NCBI RefSeq assembly: GCF_023898315.1 | Contig: NC_064619.1 | Coordinates: 298,258,150 to 298,322,149 of the forward strand | Direction of reading: 5' to 3' | DNA from: Schistocerca nitens | Lineage: Eukaryota > Arthropoda > Insecta > Orthoptera > Acrididae | DNA: 64,000 nucleotides | Part shown: in pieces, positions 11,096 to 21,761 of the stretch | Numbering within the stretch: position 1 is the first letter of the stretch | Layout: every line of letters starts with the position of its first letter | Notes under the pieces: generated by a model | Database searches by the model: none | What the model was told of the DNA's origin: nothing | What the model saw: the letters and a program-made list of their open reading frames with translations, nothing else | Translations under genes and position numbers: made by a program

Positions 11096-11849
11096 CAAAA
11101 GAGCCCGAATACTTTTCAACAGCTTGTACACATGACGAAAAGAGCAAAAGGTGAGACGTGTGGGGAGTCGCCACGCCGGTTACCGAAGCGGCAGACAGGA
11201 CAAGAAAGCGGCAGTGAGGACGGCCCATTGTAGGCTGCCGGGCGGCTACCGCTTGCGGACAAGAGCACCCTGTGTAGGGCGCTAGGCCCTTCGCCAGCCC
11301 CGTCACGACTCGGCTGCTGCAGTAATTACACTGCCGCCGCCACCGCGTCGTAAGGTCCCCCCAACAAACGGCTATTAATTCACTTTAATTACGCCAGCAA
11401 ATCCTGATATACGGCGACGCGCGCGCCTGTGTGTAAAACACCGCCGGAAGCGACCTGTGCCATCGCTGACCCGTTCTGCATTTGAGAGGGTTATCTGATC
11501 CTGGGATAAAACTGTGATTTAAATGACAGGTTCCTAGGAACTATATTAATGCTACGTTCACGACGGGCGCTATTCAGCGGTTTCAGTTCCGGGAAAGCTA
11601 TCTGAGCTGTTACATGCCATTGCCATTACGTCAGCAGAACATTCTTCACAAAGAAAATACAGGCAATCGAAACTAACAAGAAATGAATACACATGTTTAG
11701 GCGGAAGCGGGTCAAATAATAACGTAAAACGAGAAAAATTATTTTCTCTGCTTTGTTCGTCTATGTAAATGTCGATTATTTTGATGTGTAGCCAATACAG
11801 TTCACTGTAGATCGACCCTGTAATTTAAACATGTAAAAGATGAGAATGA
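11096..11849. other. Unassigned, GC-rich at left
   Basis: 11150-11440 is GC- and CpG-rich and the rest is AT-rich. Nothing was recognised. Confidence 0.35.
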
Positions 11850-12054
11850 GCTGGTAGGGGTGGCCGAATGGTTCTAGGCGCTACAGTCTGGAACCGCGCG
11901 ACCGCTATGGTCGCAGGTTCGAATCCTGCCTCGGGCATGGTTGTGTGTGATGTCCTTAGGTTAGTTAGGTTTAAGTAGGTTTAAGTTCTAGGGGACTGAT
12001 GACCTCAGAAGTTAAGTCCCATAGTGCTCAGCGCAATTTGAACCATTTTTTTTT
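11850..12054 (+). repeat. SINE family A, full length
   Basis: The head resembles a class II (Ser/Leu) tRNA: GGCCGAATGGTTCTAGG carries the A box, a long variable arm follows, and GCAGGTTCGAATCCTGC carries the B box. The body has GTCCTTAGGTTAGTTAGG, and the copy ends AATTTGAACCA plus T-rich sequence. Target duplications ATGAGAATGA are exact at 11840-11849 and 12055-12064. This makes it a good reference copy. Confidence 0.96.
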
Positions 12055-12064
12055 ATGAGAATGA

Positions 12065-12986
12065 CGATACGTGCTCCTGAAACGTACCAGAACGCTAACA
12101 CAGATATAACATTCTGTGGTTGTAATCTCGAGGGAGACGCAGAAACGGAATATTGTTCGCCGTGTTTGGGGAACGATTTAGGCTGATTCGTTATTTGCTG
12201 TTTTATAAGCCGATTTTGCAAAAGGAAGGAATTTCGCTGGGCTGCTTCCCTTTAAAATACTTGTGATCCTCTCTCAACTCATTACCTCTCGTGTCTCTTT
12301 CGCTATATATTTGTTTTATCCCCAATACGCCGCTCACGCCAATATCGTCGTTGCAATATATTTGCGAATCTTCGACTTCAGAAGGAATTTAAGAGATTGT
12401 TCTACAAACGAAAAGAATCTTACAGTATCCTTAAAACTCGGTATAAGAGAGGACCGCACAAGTTCCCGTGGATTCAGAAATTTACACTATGAAAATTCCA
12501 ATTGAAAAATAAAATTATTTGATTTACTGTGGTTCATTAAAACCAGGTTACAGGTAATATGGTATCCAGTGAGATCCTATACATCATAAAATTAATAAAT
12601 AAAATTAGATTCGGCGCTGAATTTAATATAGAGAACGAGGAGCAATAGTAGTGACTGGGGGTATTAGGGCGGGGTGGGAGTGGGGGGAGGCTGGGGGTGG
12701 TTTGGGGGTTGGAAAGCCAGCAACAGCTTGGAATTCAGAATTTTGTCACTAGGTAGTCCTCACGGTGGAATTCAGAGCGAGCTGAAGAGTGGTAAGATTA
12801 CTCTGACAAGTGCATATTTTGCTACGAAATTAGTAAATGACCTTAAAATTTTTCCCGATGAATCGTGATGAGCTGAATCGACATTGCAAAAAACTATCAA
12901 GAACAGGGCTATAATTATTTGAATACGCCAGCCATTTGCGTTTCCGTTACAGTAGGAAAACTGATAATTACCGCCAACTGCGAGTA
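12065..12986. other. Unassigned with a G-rich tract
   Basis: No gene was recognised. 12655-12712 is strongly G-rich with many runs of three to six G on the plus strand, a potential G-quadruplex. Confidence 0.45.
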
Positions 12987-12996
12987 TGTCTGGAGT

Positions 12997-13191
12997 GGTT
13001 CAAATGGCTCTGAGCACTATGGCATTTAACATCTGAGGTCATCAGTCCCCTAGAACTTAGACCTACTTAAACCTAACTAACCTATGGACATCACACACAT
13101 CCGTGCCCGAGGCAGGATTCGAACCTGCGACCGTAGCAGTCACGTGGTTCCGGACGGAAGCGCGAAGAACCGCTCGGCCACAGCGGCCGGC
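12997..13191 (-). repeat. SINE family A, full length
   Basis: The tail is at the left (GGTTCAAATGGCTCTGAGC) and the tRNA-like head at the right, ending AGCGGCCGGC. Exact duplications TGTCTGGAGT flank it (12987-12996 and 13192-13201). Confidence 0.95.
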
Positions 13192-13375
13192 TGTCTGGAG
13201 TCTTTACACAAGCATTACGCTCATTTCCACCATGTTACTGTTAACATCAGAAATTTTCTTTTAGTCTCTATTTACATTCTGTGCCTACATGCATTTCTAA
13301 ACATGTTACTTGGCATATTAGTTTATCTTAGTAGCATTAGAAAACAACTGAGAAGAGCTGTACGTGACTACACAC

Positions 13376-13965
13376 CGATAAGCCCAAACACTATAACCTC
13401 TGCCCACCGCGACGCTGGATGCCGCCTGGTAGCGTTTCGGGTAGTGACTCCGTAGCAGAAGTATGTAAGCGGAGCAGACATGGACGGGGAATCACCCTAG
13501 CGAAGATATTGTCTGCAAATGTGGAAATCCCCTGAGATAAGCGATTTCGACAAAGGGCACATTATTATCACTCAGAGCCTGTGAATGAGTATCTCTAAAA
13601 CCGCTAACCTGGTACAATGTTCACGTGCAGCTGTCCGGAGAACCTACGGCAAGAGACAGAAAGACAGTGAAACTACCACTAGGCGCTAAATGGTTGGACA
13701 TCCACGACTCTTCACAGAACGTGCGGTTCGGAGGCTTATCTGTAGCAAAGTAGGCTAGGTGGTGTTCTGTGGCATCTCTACCGAAAGAGTACAATGCTGG
13801 TACACGCACAAGTGTTTCGGAGCACAACGTGCTCCGAGCAGATAACTCCTACGTGTTCACAGGTTGACCCAACGACATTGTCAATTACGATTGCAGCGGG
13901 CACGGGGATCATCGGGATTCGACCGTCGATCTATGGAAACGTGTCAGCTTCTGTAAGTACATGGT
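13376..13965 (+). mobile_element. Tc1-like fragment, N-terminal half
   Basis: The left end, GATAAGCCCAAACACTATAA, resembles the right inverted repeat of the element at 48630-49822 read in reverse. The transposase start (ATG at 13479) and pieces such as ISDFDKGHI, CSRAAVRRTYGK, ERVQCWYTH and LRVHRLTQR match that element's N-terminal half. Several stops are present. The element is cut off near 13965, before the catalytic core. Confidence 0.8.
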
Positions 13966-14600
13966 AAAAGACCCTCAGGATATAGTAAAGTTAAAATTTA
14001 TTAAAAACAAAATATAAAACACCTATCGACCATAAGCGTTGGCAAAGACGTTAATCATGAATGCGCGGTAAGGCGCAGGAAATAAAAAAAAAAAAAAATC
14101 ATTCATTTTTCCTTGTACATGATGTTGTTTCTGACACTCTGGTATGTAGAAGTTTCTGTTAAGATGTGCGGTTCGGAGTATGACGGGCTACGAGTGTTTT
14201 GTATCATATGTGTTTCGAAATAAGAGACTATTTGATATCAATATTAAATATTTTTATGGAAGTGAAGTGGAACCAAGTAAGGAGGATTTTCTTACTTTTG
14301 ACACTCACTGTGCTCTTGAAGTCTGCTGCCTGCATACGTAAACTGACATACGGCCGGGAGAGCGGTGTACTGACCATATGCCCCTCCACATCCGCATACA
14401 GTGACGCCTGTGGGCTGAGGGTGCCGTTAGGCGTTAGAGCGGAATTTAATTTAGTTTTTAACCTCACTTATGCATTGTTTGTGAACTCACATTTTAATGA
14501 GCGTATACGATATTTTTCTAAGAATTTCTGTTGGTTCTGTCAGGCTTTAATTACCTTAACCATGCGAAAATATATTATTATTGGTTTATAATTTTGCAGA
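13966..14600. other. Unassigned AT-rich sequence
   Basis: A frame of 130 codons at 14199-14591 has no recognisable motif and lies in AT-rich sequence. I do not call it a gene. Confidence 0.35.
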
Positions 14601-14604
14601 TGCA

Positions 14605-14665
14605 CCTGAAGATTGGACACATGTCTTGAAACCGGTTTGTACCTTCCTTTTTGAAATAAATAATT
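14605..14665 (+). repeat. Stem motif CTGAAGA-stem-GAAACC
   Basis: CTGAAGATTGGACA, then the complement TGTCTT, then GAAACCGG, followed 20-odd bases later by GAAATAAATAA. It fits the recurring motif and the AATAAA-like signal described in the findings. Confidence 0.5.
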
Positions 14666-14719
14666 TTTACAACGTTAGTGGGTTTTATCATTGACGTTAC
14701 GGAGATGCTCAACGAACTG

Positions 14720-14990
14720 TATTGGCAGTCATTACAACGGAGACGTTTTGTATCGCTGAGCAGTCTGCTCTTGAAATTCTGGGTGAGTACGTTCCACTTC
14801 CTCTCAGACACGTCTCCAGAAATGACCACGATGATAAAATCGTACAAATTACAGCTTGGACGTAGGTTTAACAACAATCATCCTTCGCTCGCGCAGTTCG
14901 CGAATGAAGCAGGGACGGGAAGAGACAATGGTACTGGGAGTACCCTCCGTGACACGCCATAAGGAGGCTTGCGGAGTATGGGTTTATACG
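14720..14990 (+). pseudogene. Non-LTR retrotransposon 3' end
   Basis: The segment near 14890-14985 reads SLAQFANEAGTGRDNGTGSTLRDTP. It then runs into GGAGGCTTGCGGAGTATGG, the same 3' end found at 40205-40225 in the better copy. Truncation removed the (GATGTA) tail. Upstream sequence is diverged. Confidence 0.65.
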
Positions 14991-15022
14991 TATTACGTAA
15001 GAGCTTCTCGTCTCGTCATATA

Positions 15023-16589
15023 CAATCGCACCAAAAAGTATTGGCACAGTTACATTTTAGTGGTTGTATATTAAACGAAACATATTTCAGAACAGGACCC
15101 AGACACGTTGCCACCTTACATTACATAGGTTACAAATTTGTCCAAATCACCTGTCCGTAAAGTAACATACAGTGTTATGAAAATAAACATCGCTCCTCTG
15201 CATCCAAAAAAGAATTGGCACACTCGTATGAATCGGACAGTGTGTTCGTTTTCTTCACTTTCTAATAGCTAGTGTGCATCCCTTTAGCATCTATAACAGC
15301 ACGTAAACGCCTAGGAATGCTTTGTATTAAATTCCGGGTGATATCAGGCGTGATTTTCGACCATTCCTCCAGGAGCACTTTCTCCAAGTCGTTTTTACCG
15401 GACGGACGCCTTTTTCTGACTTGTGTGTCAAGATGAGCCCACAGGTTCTCAATGGGGTTCAAATAAGGGCTCTGAGGTGGTGTTAGAACCCTTCTGGGGG
15501 CACTGCACAGTAACCACTCCCGGGTTTTCATGGCGGTGTGTTTTGGGTCGTTGTAATGCTGGAAATGAAACACCACAGTAAGGCATAATGTCTGCGCACT
15601 GACGTGTAAATTACCTCGCAACACGTCGATGTATCTCATATGACCCATTGTACTGTGGATTACAGCTAGATTTCCATCGCCGGACGCCGCCATACAGCCC
15701 CAGACCATGATAAAGCCCCCACCGTGTTTGACTGTGGGACGCATGTGTTTGATGTCAAGGTGCGAATTCGGCTTGCGCCAAACTTTCTTCCTTGCATCAA
15801 ATCCGAACACATTGAACTTCGATTCGTCGTTAAATAGCACAGTGTTCCAAAACTCCATCGGTTTGCTGATGTAGTCCTTGGCAAACTGCAGGCGTTTCTG
15901 CCGGTTAATTTCCGATATGTATGGCTTTTTCCTGGGTGAACGTCCATGCATGTTAGCCTCATTCAACACATTTCGTATAGTTTGAACACTAACCGTCTTG
16001 TCGGACGTTGTCTGAACAACCTCAGCAATAGTTGCCGTACTTCTAGTAGGTTCCTTCTGAGCAAGTGCGATGATACGGCGACGCTCTCGGGTTGTAAGCA
16101 CTTTTGGCCGTTCAGGACGACACTTATCCACTGTTGTTCCGGTCTCTTAATATTTATGAATGATGGCTCGTACTGTGGTGTAGCTAACAGACACCTCTGC
16201 TCCGATTTGTCGATAGCTTCTCCCTTGTGAATGGAGCAATACCACTCTCTCACGCAGCGCCACTGAATGTTCCTTCTTCTTCGGCCCCATGCTGACCACT
16301 ATCGCACAATACAGCAACATACTAGCTACTGGGCCGTCAACAACACGCAGTGTCTATTGCGTCAGCAGATGGGGTTCCGGTACCTGAAAACCCAGCAATA
16401 TACCGAGAAGCCATGCTCTGTGCAGAGAAGATACATGTTTGCCCTTAATACTGCATTTCTTTGTTAATGGTAGGCACTGTGGGCCTGGTATGTGATGTAG
16501 CAGGTACAAGTGCTGTGTACCGGAAGGTGCGGCGTTTGCAACCAGCAACGATAAATATGCACGTGTGCCAATACTTTTTGGTGCGATTG
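15023..16589 (-). mobile_element. Tc1-like transposon, nearly intact (1567 bp)
   Basis: The inverted repeats CAATCGCACCAAAAAGTATT (left) and the complement ending ...TTTTTGGTGCGATTG (right) match over at least 28 bp. TA lies on each side (15021-15022 and 16590-16591). The minus-strand transposase is almost whole. Confidence 0.95.
15262..16290 (-). pseudogene. Tc1-like transposase, one stop and one catalytic change
   Basis: The natural start is the ATG at 16290 (MGPKKKEHSVALRERVVLL). Codon 48 is TAA (16149-16147). The frame then stays open for 295 codons to the end, KGMHTSY. The N-terminal helix-turn-helix has SQGRSYRQIGAEV. The catalytic Asp in LFNDESKF (about codon 155) and the Glu in LNPIENLW (about codon 281) remain. 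The second Asp is Tyr (FQHYNDPKH, about codon 246). The spacing of 34 residues is the classical DD34E. With only one stop and one lost catalytic residue the copy looks young but dead. Confidence 0.92.
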
Positions 16590-16591
16590 TA

Positions 16592-16906
16592 CTTTCACGC
16601 AGAGGTGTTATCTTCCTCTGACGTATTACTCGCAGAGAGCACGTGACACGCTGATACTGTTCTGTCGGCTGGTGTGGCTCTTTAGCGGCCGCATCGCGAG
16701 CGGCTAATTCGGCGCAAAGCGTCGCAGCCCGCCCTGCAGCTGTACGCGGCAGCTGCCGCTGCTGCTATGATTAGCAGGGGGCTGCTCGCAGCGTCACACT
16801 TGGAATGGCTCATTCGTTCCGCTGTTCATGTCTCGATTTCTGAGCAAAAGGGCAACTGCCGGCCTGGAGAAAGCAGCGCCGCCAAGCTGTTTTCAGATAC
16901 CAATTT
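16592..16906. other. Unassigned, GC-rich
   Basis: A NotI-like GCGGCCGC and a CAG/CTG-rich stretch occur at 16680-16760. No gene was recognised. Confidence 0.35.
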
Positions 16907-16912
16907 AATCAT

Positions 16913-17139
16913 GTTGGATTGGGTTGGGTTGTTTGGGGGAAGAGACCAAACAGCGAGGTCATCGGTCTCATCGGATTAGGGAAGGATGGGGAAGGAAATC
17001 GGCCATGCCCTTTCAAAGGAACCATCCCAGCATTTGCATGGAGCGATTTAGGGAAATCACGGAAAACCTGAATCACGATGGCCGGACGCGGGATTGAACC
17101 GTCGTCCTCCCGAATGCGAGTCCAGTGTGTTACCACTGC
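16913..17139 (-). repeat. SINE family D
   Basis: The body is at the left (GGTTGGGTTGTTTGGGGGAA, CGAGGTCATCGGTCTCATCG, CCCTTTCAAAGGAACCATCC). The tRNA-like head is at the right (GATTGAACCGTCGTCCTCCC, CGAATGCGAGTCCAGTGTG), cut short at its outer end. A short duplication AATCAT occurs at 16907-16912 and 17140-17145. Confidence 0.88.
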
Positions 17140-17415
17140 AATCATTATGCTTCGCACCTTCTACTCGCAGTTTTCACTTGATTCGACAGCGAAACTGTCT
17201 GGCAAAGACCATTCGTCAGCGAGGTACATGACTGAATATTGTTCTGAAAAGATACATTATCAGTTATTCCCAAAAAAGACACAAATAATTGCCTGCGCGT
17301 TAAAGACGGTTCTACACACATTCTTTGGTTCGCGACTTAAATCTCACGTATTTTATCATCTTGTTGCACTATAGAGTCAAAAAAATTTTACCGTCACGTT
17401 GCAACCTCTAAATTA

Positions 17416-18108
17416 GAGCGAGGTTCCGAAAATAAGTTTCGTCATTGTGTTTCAAAGAAAAGATGACACGGCAGGTGAGACAAATAAACGCTATATGAAT
17501 GCACACCCGTAGTTGGTGCAAAGACGGAGACGGCGTCAGCGGTGGAGGAATGACGCATGCGCAAAGCGCCGAAGAAGACAACAGAAGCAGCAAACGGGCG
17601 CACCCACAGTTATCAGAGTACACATCACGATGGCAGACAGATTTGTACTGACAACGTGGTCGCCATTGGAAGTGTCTGCTATTATCCGGTACAAATTGGC
17701 AAGAGGGACTACTGTGTACGTCATCCATGAACGCCTACAGACGGTGTATGGCGTAGAAGTCATGTCTAATCAAGTGGTTGATCGCTGGCGTTGCATGTTC
17801 AGACAAAGAAGCAGAGTATGGAGGAGGAAGGTCTAAATGCACGTATATCCACGTCCATGTATGGAAACAATATTGCAAACCAATACTGAACAGGAGAAGG
17901 CTCTGCGACAATTCCTTGTATCGCAGGACACCATGTGGTTTCTTCAACCAGATTACACGCTACGATAATTCTCTAAATGTCAGTGGCGACTATGTCGAAA
18001 AACAGAGCAAGGCTTACAGTTCATGATGTCATAGGGTATTTCTTTTTTTTAGTAGTGAAGTTTCCGTGTGAGAAACAACGACGAAACTTAACTTCGGAAC
18101 GTCCCTTG
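17416..18108 (+). mobile_element. Mariner-like element with internal deletion
   Basis: The left end, GGTTCCGAAAATAAGTTTCG, pairs with the complement of the right end (CGAAACTTAACTTCGGAACG). TA flanks at 17414-17415 and 18109-18110. At 693 bp it is about half the usual length. The N-terminal DNA-binding part (from ATG 17631, MADRFVLTTWSPLEVSAII, then LQTVYGVEVMSNQVVDRW) is joined to a C-terminal remnant ending VSGDYVEKQSKAYSS. The catalytic centre is missing. Confidence 0.8.
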
Positions 18109-18109
18109 T

Positions 18110-18425
18110 AATTCATCTGCTCCTCTGTTTACTTTTATATGACGACTTCCTCAGTGTCATAAAACAGTATTACAGTTATATAAAAGCGTTTTTATACCAA
18201 GGGTCTACAGTGACCTTCCCTTCATTTCTTACTTTTAGTACTTCGGTTGCAACCACAACGCGTCAGAGCTTTCAATTCCCTAACAGACGAACGCTGTCTT
18301 ACGACTTCATACATAACGCTGCACAACATATTGTTGAACTAACACCTGAACGGTGAGGTGGATCAAATCTTTTCCTCTTGATGCAGAGGTCTTTAACACA
18401 GGACGCAATGCGCACAATAATCAAA
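18110..18425. other. Unassigned
   Basis: About 315 bp between two transposon remnants. Nothing was recognised. Confidence 0.35.
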
Positions 18426-18427
18426 TA

Positions 18428-18977
18428 CAGGGTGTGCATAAAGTCCGGGAAGGCTTTCAATTATTTATTGCACAAGAACCAAGCATTGTAACGATATCAT
18501 ACATATGTCATTTTGAAGAGAAACCCTGAAAGGTTGTTTTTTTTATGTATACCGCCACAGCGTAGTTTGGTAATTTGCCGATAGTCAGCGCTCTAGTCGT
18601 AAACATGGCGAGTTCAGGTGCGGAGCAAGCTGTTTCATGGAATGGCCTCCCCGATCACCAGACCTCACTCCGTGTGACTTTTTTGGGTCACATTAAAGAT
18701 CTGGTGAATGTACCGCCTCTACCACGTGATATAGCAGAGCTCCGGAGGAGAATACGGGAAGCGACTGCCACAGTCGACGATGCCATGCTGGGACGGGTAT
18801 GGCAAGAATTCGATTACCGTATTGACGTCTGCCGTGTCACTCGTAGTTCGCATATCGAATGTTTGTAAAAAAAACTTCCAGTTTCTCTTCAAAATGCAAT
18901 ATGTATTACATCTGTTTAACGTTTAGTTCTTGTGCAATAAATAATTGAAAGTGATCCCGGTCTTTATGTACATCCTG
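18428..18977 (+). mobile_element. Deletion derivative with long inverted repeats (550 bp)
   Basis: Inverted repeats of about 49 bp, CAGGGTGTGCATAAAGTCCG at the left, end in TTATTTATTGCACAAG on both arms. TA flanks them (18426-18427 and 18978-18979). Inside, 18575-18868 encodes a transposase tail: HIKDLVNVPPLPRDIAELRRR, then DDAMLGRVWQEFDYRIDVCRV. The element at 58131 has similar wording. The DNA-binding and catalytic parts are gone, so this is a non-autonomous derivative. Confidence 0.88.
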
Positions 18978-19135
18978 TATAGTGAAGCTGATACGCTACA
19001 TTTTACGGCGGCGACACATTAATTGAAGTACCGTTTCAGTATGGTGTTCAAATCAGATAGAACAGGACTTCCTAGAAATCGAAGTGCTACATCCTAGTCA
19101 GGGTAGGTTGTACTGAGAAATAATTGTTAAGAAGA

Positions 19136-19493
19136 GCCGCGCGGAGTGGCCGCACGGTTGGGGGCGCCATGTCACGGATTGCGCGACCCCTCCCGCCGGT
19201 GGTTCGAGTCCTCCCTCGGGCATGGATGTGTGTGTTGCTCTTAGCATAAGTTAGTTTACGTAGTGTGTAAGGTTAAGTTCAAATGGTTCAAATGGATATG
19301 AGCACTATGGGACTTAACTTCTGAGGTCATCAGTCCCCTATAACTTAGAACTACTTAAACCAAGCTAACCTAAGGACATCACACACATCCATGCCCGAGG
19401 CAGGATTCGAACCTGCGACTGTAGCAGCAGCACGGTTCCGGACTGAAGTGCCTAGAACCGCTCAGCCACCCCGGCCGGCTGTGAGGTTCTTTC
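19136..19493 (+). repeat. SINE family B, interrupted by a SINE A
   Basis: The head (GGAGTGGCCGCACGG, B box GTTCGAGTCCTCCCTCGG) is followed by ATGGATGTGTGTG and a body up to TAGTGTGTAAGG. A minus-strand SINE A is inserted there. Duplications GTTAAGAAGA (19126-19135 and 19494-19503) enclose the whole nest, which shows that B came first. Confidence 0.88.
19279..19480 (-). repeat. SINE family A nested in SINE B
   Basis: Tail GGTTCAAATGGATATGAGC at the left, head ending CCCCGGCCGGC at the right. The inner duplication is imperfect (GTGTAAGGTT against TGTGAGGTT). Confidence 0.9.
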
Positions 19494-19621
19494 GTTAAGA
19501 AGAAATTGGATACGTTGCACAGATTCCGAGTTAACTAACACTGTAGTTAGTCAACCATGTCGCTGATCACGTAAATTCAAGCGGCCTGTCTGCAGAGATG
19601 GTGTCACCAAACGTGTTCTTT

Positions 19622-19827
19622 CAAATGGCTCTGAGCACTATGGGACTTAACATCTATGGTCATCAGTCCCCTAGAACTTAGAACTACTTAAACCTAACTA
19701 ACCTACGGACAGCACACAACACCCAGCCATCACGAGGCAGAGAAAATCCCTGACCCCACCGGGAATCGAACCCGGGAACCCGGGCGTGGGTAGCGAGAAC
19801 GCTACCGCACGACCACGAGATGCGGGC
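19622..19827 (-). repeat. SINE family C (Gly-like head, A-like body)
   Basis: The left part is the A-type tail and body (GGCTCTGAGCACTATGGGAC, CTAACTAACC). The head at the right differs. Read on minus it has CTCGTGGTCGTGCGGTAGCG, then TTCCCGGGTTCGATTCCCGG, which resembles tRNA-Gly. A CAGGGATTTTCTCTGCC segment joins head and body. Duplications ACGTGTTCTTT occur at 19611-19621 and 19828-19838. Confidence 0.93.
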
Positions 19828-19838
19828 ACGTGTTCTTT

Positions 19839-20395
19839 GTTTGGTTTCTTAAGACCGAACAAAAGAGTGATGCAAAAATTGGGCACAGAACGGTAATAAA
19901 GATCGAACCCGAACCAAAAGCTTAACAGTCTCGTGCGCTATCATCTACGCTACTACACCTAATGACACTAACTGTATCTCGTGAGCCGCTTGAATTTGCG
20001 CGCGAAACGGCCTGATTGACTAATTTTAATGTTAATTAACTCGGAAACGGCGCAACGGCGAAACGTTTCGCCTATTCTTGCTAGGCATCAGTGGTCTATA
20101 ATATTAAAAAAATTTAATTGTACGTATTTTGATGGAGATCTGTAGTGATTCCCAGCGGCTCATTTAAATTATCTCACCACTTTACACTTGCATTTATTTT
20201 TACGTCCTTTTGCTGTATCCATGTGTTCTTCTGTATGTATACCTATAGTACAGGTTTCCAACTTATAGTTCACATTTAGACATCAAAGAAGTTTGAATTT
20301 ATTTTGTATTCTTCTACTTCTCTTGAAGCGTATATTAATTCTATAGCTTTCAAGATAAATAGCACAATTCAAACTAAATTTTGAAAGTGTGACTG

Positions 20396-20397
<2 letters not shown>
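19839..20397. other. Unassigned with one stem motif
   Basis: AT-rich. At 20065-20091, minus strand, CTGATGCCTA pairs through TAGG and is followed by CGAAAC, a member of the recurring motif. No gene was recognised. Confidence 0.4.

Positions 20398-20438
<41 letters not shown>
20398..20438 (+). repeat. (CA)n microsatellite
   Basis: An uninterrupted CA dinucleotide run of about 40 bases. Confidence 0.97.
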
Positions 20439-20440
<2 letters not shown>

Positions 20441-20880
20441 AGTGCCCCACCACCCTCCCCTCCCTCCCTCCATCCCAATATCACTCTACTCTTATACTTT
20501 ACTGTCCCCAAGGTCCCTGACAGTCCCCCACACAACACGTGAGGGAAACCATGCGCAATGTAATGCAGAATATGTTATGTGCAGTGAAATGTTTAAATAT
20601 GACCAGCCAACTGGAAACCTATACCATGTGCACTAGTACATACAATATTCATGGATTCCTGAGAAAGGCATAAAAATGAATGTAGGTGTGGAAAACACAA
20701 CTAAAAGGAACTCTCAATCAAGAAAACAGACAAAGAAGCAGAAAGAAGTGTTTGGAGCACCCAGAGATAAGATGTTTCTCAAGGAGCGGACAGACAGCTT
20801 GAAGGTGGAGGGCTGAGCCGCATGGGACGGGACGTGGTTCATTCCGTATTCCGTCAGACGGCCGAAGTGAGCGCCCGGCG
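20439..20880. other. Unassigned
   Basis: C-rich pyrimidine sequence follows the CA repeat, then mixed sequence. No recognisable gene. Confidence 0.35.
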
Positions 20881-21310
20881 CTCCGTGGGGACTTGCCGAC
20901 AGGGGCGAGTGTTTGACGTGGCCTCGGACAACTCTGGCCGCATTGTTCCCCCATGTGTACACACGCGCGGCGGCGTTCAGTAACCCCGGCACTTTAGCTC
21001 CGGCGCGCCCACTGCACTACACGGCCAGGGAGACGCGGCCGGAGCAAAGGTGGACGCGCCAGATAAGCTGCGGGCTGCCGGCAGCCGTCGTAAAGGCAGC
21101 GGCGTCCGCGCACTGCCGGCGACACCCGTTCGGCAGCCAACCAGGCGGCCGTAATGATGCCCTCGTCGCACAATGGACACAAGCCGCGCACGCCCCGCAG
21201 ACGGCAACCCCACAGCGGCAACTGGCGGGACCCCGGCGTGACTGCGAGGCGCATTCTGTGCAGCACGCAACTCGGGCAGAATGATACGGCGAGAGACACA
21301 ACACTACACC
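20881..21310. other. GC/CpG-rich island
   Basis: Composition shifts sharply to GC with many CpG. Open frames exist in several frames on both strands (up to 139 codons on minus), as expected for GC-rich DNA. It could be a promoter-type CpG island or part of an exon. No start, splice or protein motif decides this. Confidence 0.4.
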
Positions 21311-21761
21311 AACGCGAGCAACTAATGCACGCGGCTGTGCTACAGACTACAATCTGAACGGGATCGCTCCGCTTACGCTGTACAGATTTTATACAGGGTG
21401 TTTCACTCAGCATCGCCCGATACTCGTATCCGAGTTTTCATTTTTCTCCTGCATTTCCATTATTGCATGGCAGTTCAAGTATGGAAACGCAAATGATGGC
21501 TTAACAGCCTAATCCGGGCAAGAATCATGTGGCAACATACATTGATAGCCAGAACACTATGACCACATATTTAATAGTCGGTATTTACACTCTTGACACG
21601 GATTACAGCGGCGACACGTCGTAGCGTGGAAGCAATGAGGGCTTGGTAGATGTGGAGGAAGATGGCACCACATTTGCACACACAAATCACTTAATACCCA
21701 TAAATTCAGGGGAGGGGGGGGGGGTGATTAGTTCTGACGCTACGTTCAATCATATCCCAGA

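Noticed and set aside
11950..11980. TTAGG-like telomeric repeats
   Set aside because: CCTTAGGTTAGTTAGG resembles the insect telomere unit, but it is a fixed part of the SINE body and not a tandem array.
11990..12015. CTGATGA in every SINE A body as a hammerhead core
   Set aside because: It lacks a downstream GAAA and a paired stem at the right place.
11850..12054. SINE heads as real tRNA genes
   Set aside because: A and B boxes are present but the acceptor stem does not close and each head runs into the SINE body with target duplications.
14199..14591. 130-codon frame as a host gene
   Set aside because: AT-rich, no domain, signal or splice context; length is within chance for this composition.
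20398..20438. CRISPR or tandem coding repeat
   Set aside because: It is a plain CA microsatellite; no spaced direct-repeat array exists in the window.
20994..21413. 139-codon minus frame rich in Cys and Arg
   Set aside because: Lies in a CpG-rich island with three overlapping open frames; no zinc-finger spacing or other domain pattern.
21393..21420. CAGGGTGTTTCACTC as a transposon end
   Set aside because: CAGGGTGT resembles a mariner-type terminus but no complementary partner or coding remnant was found nearby.
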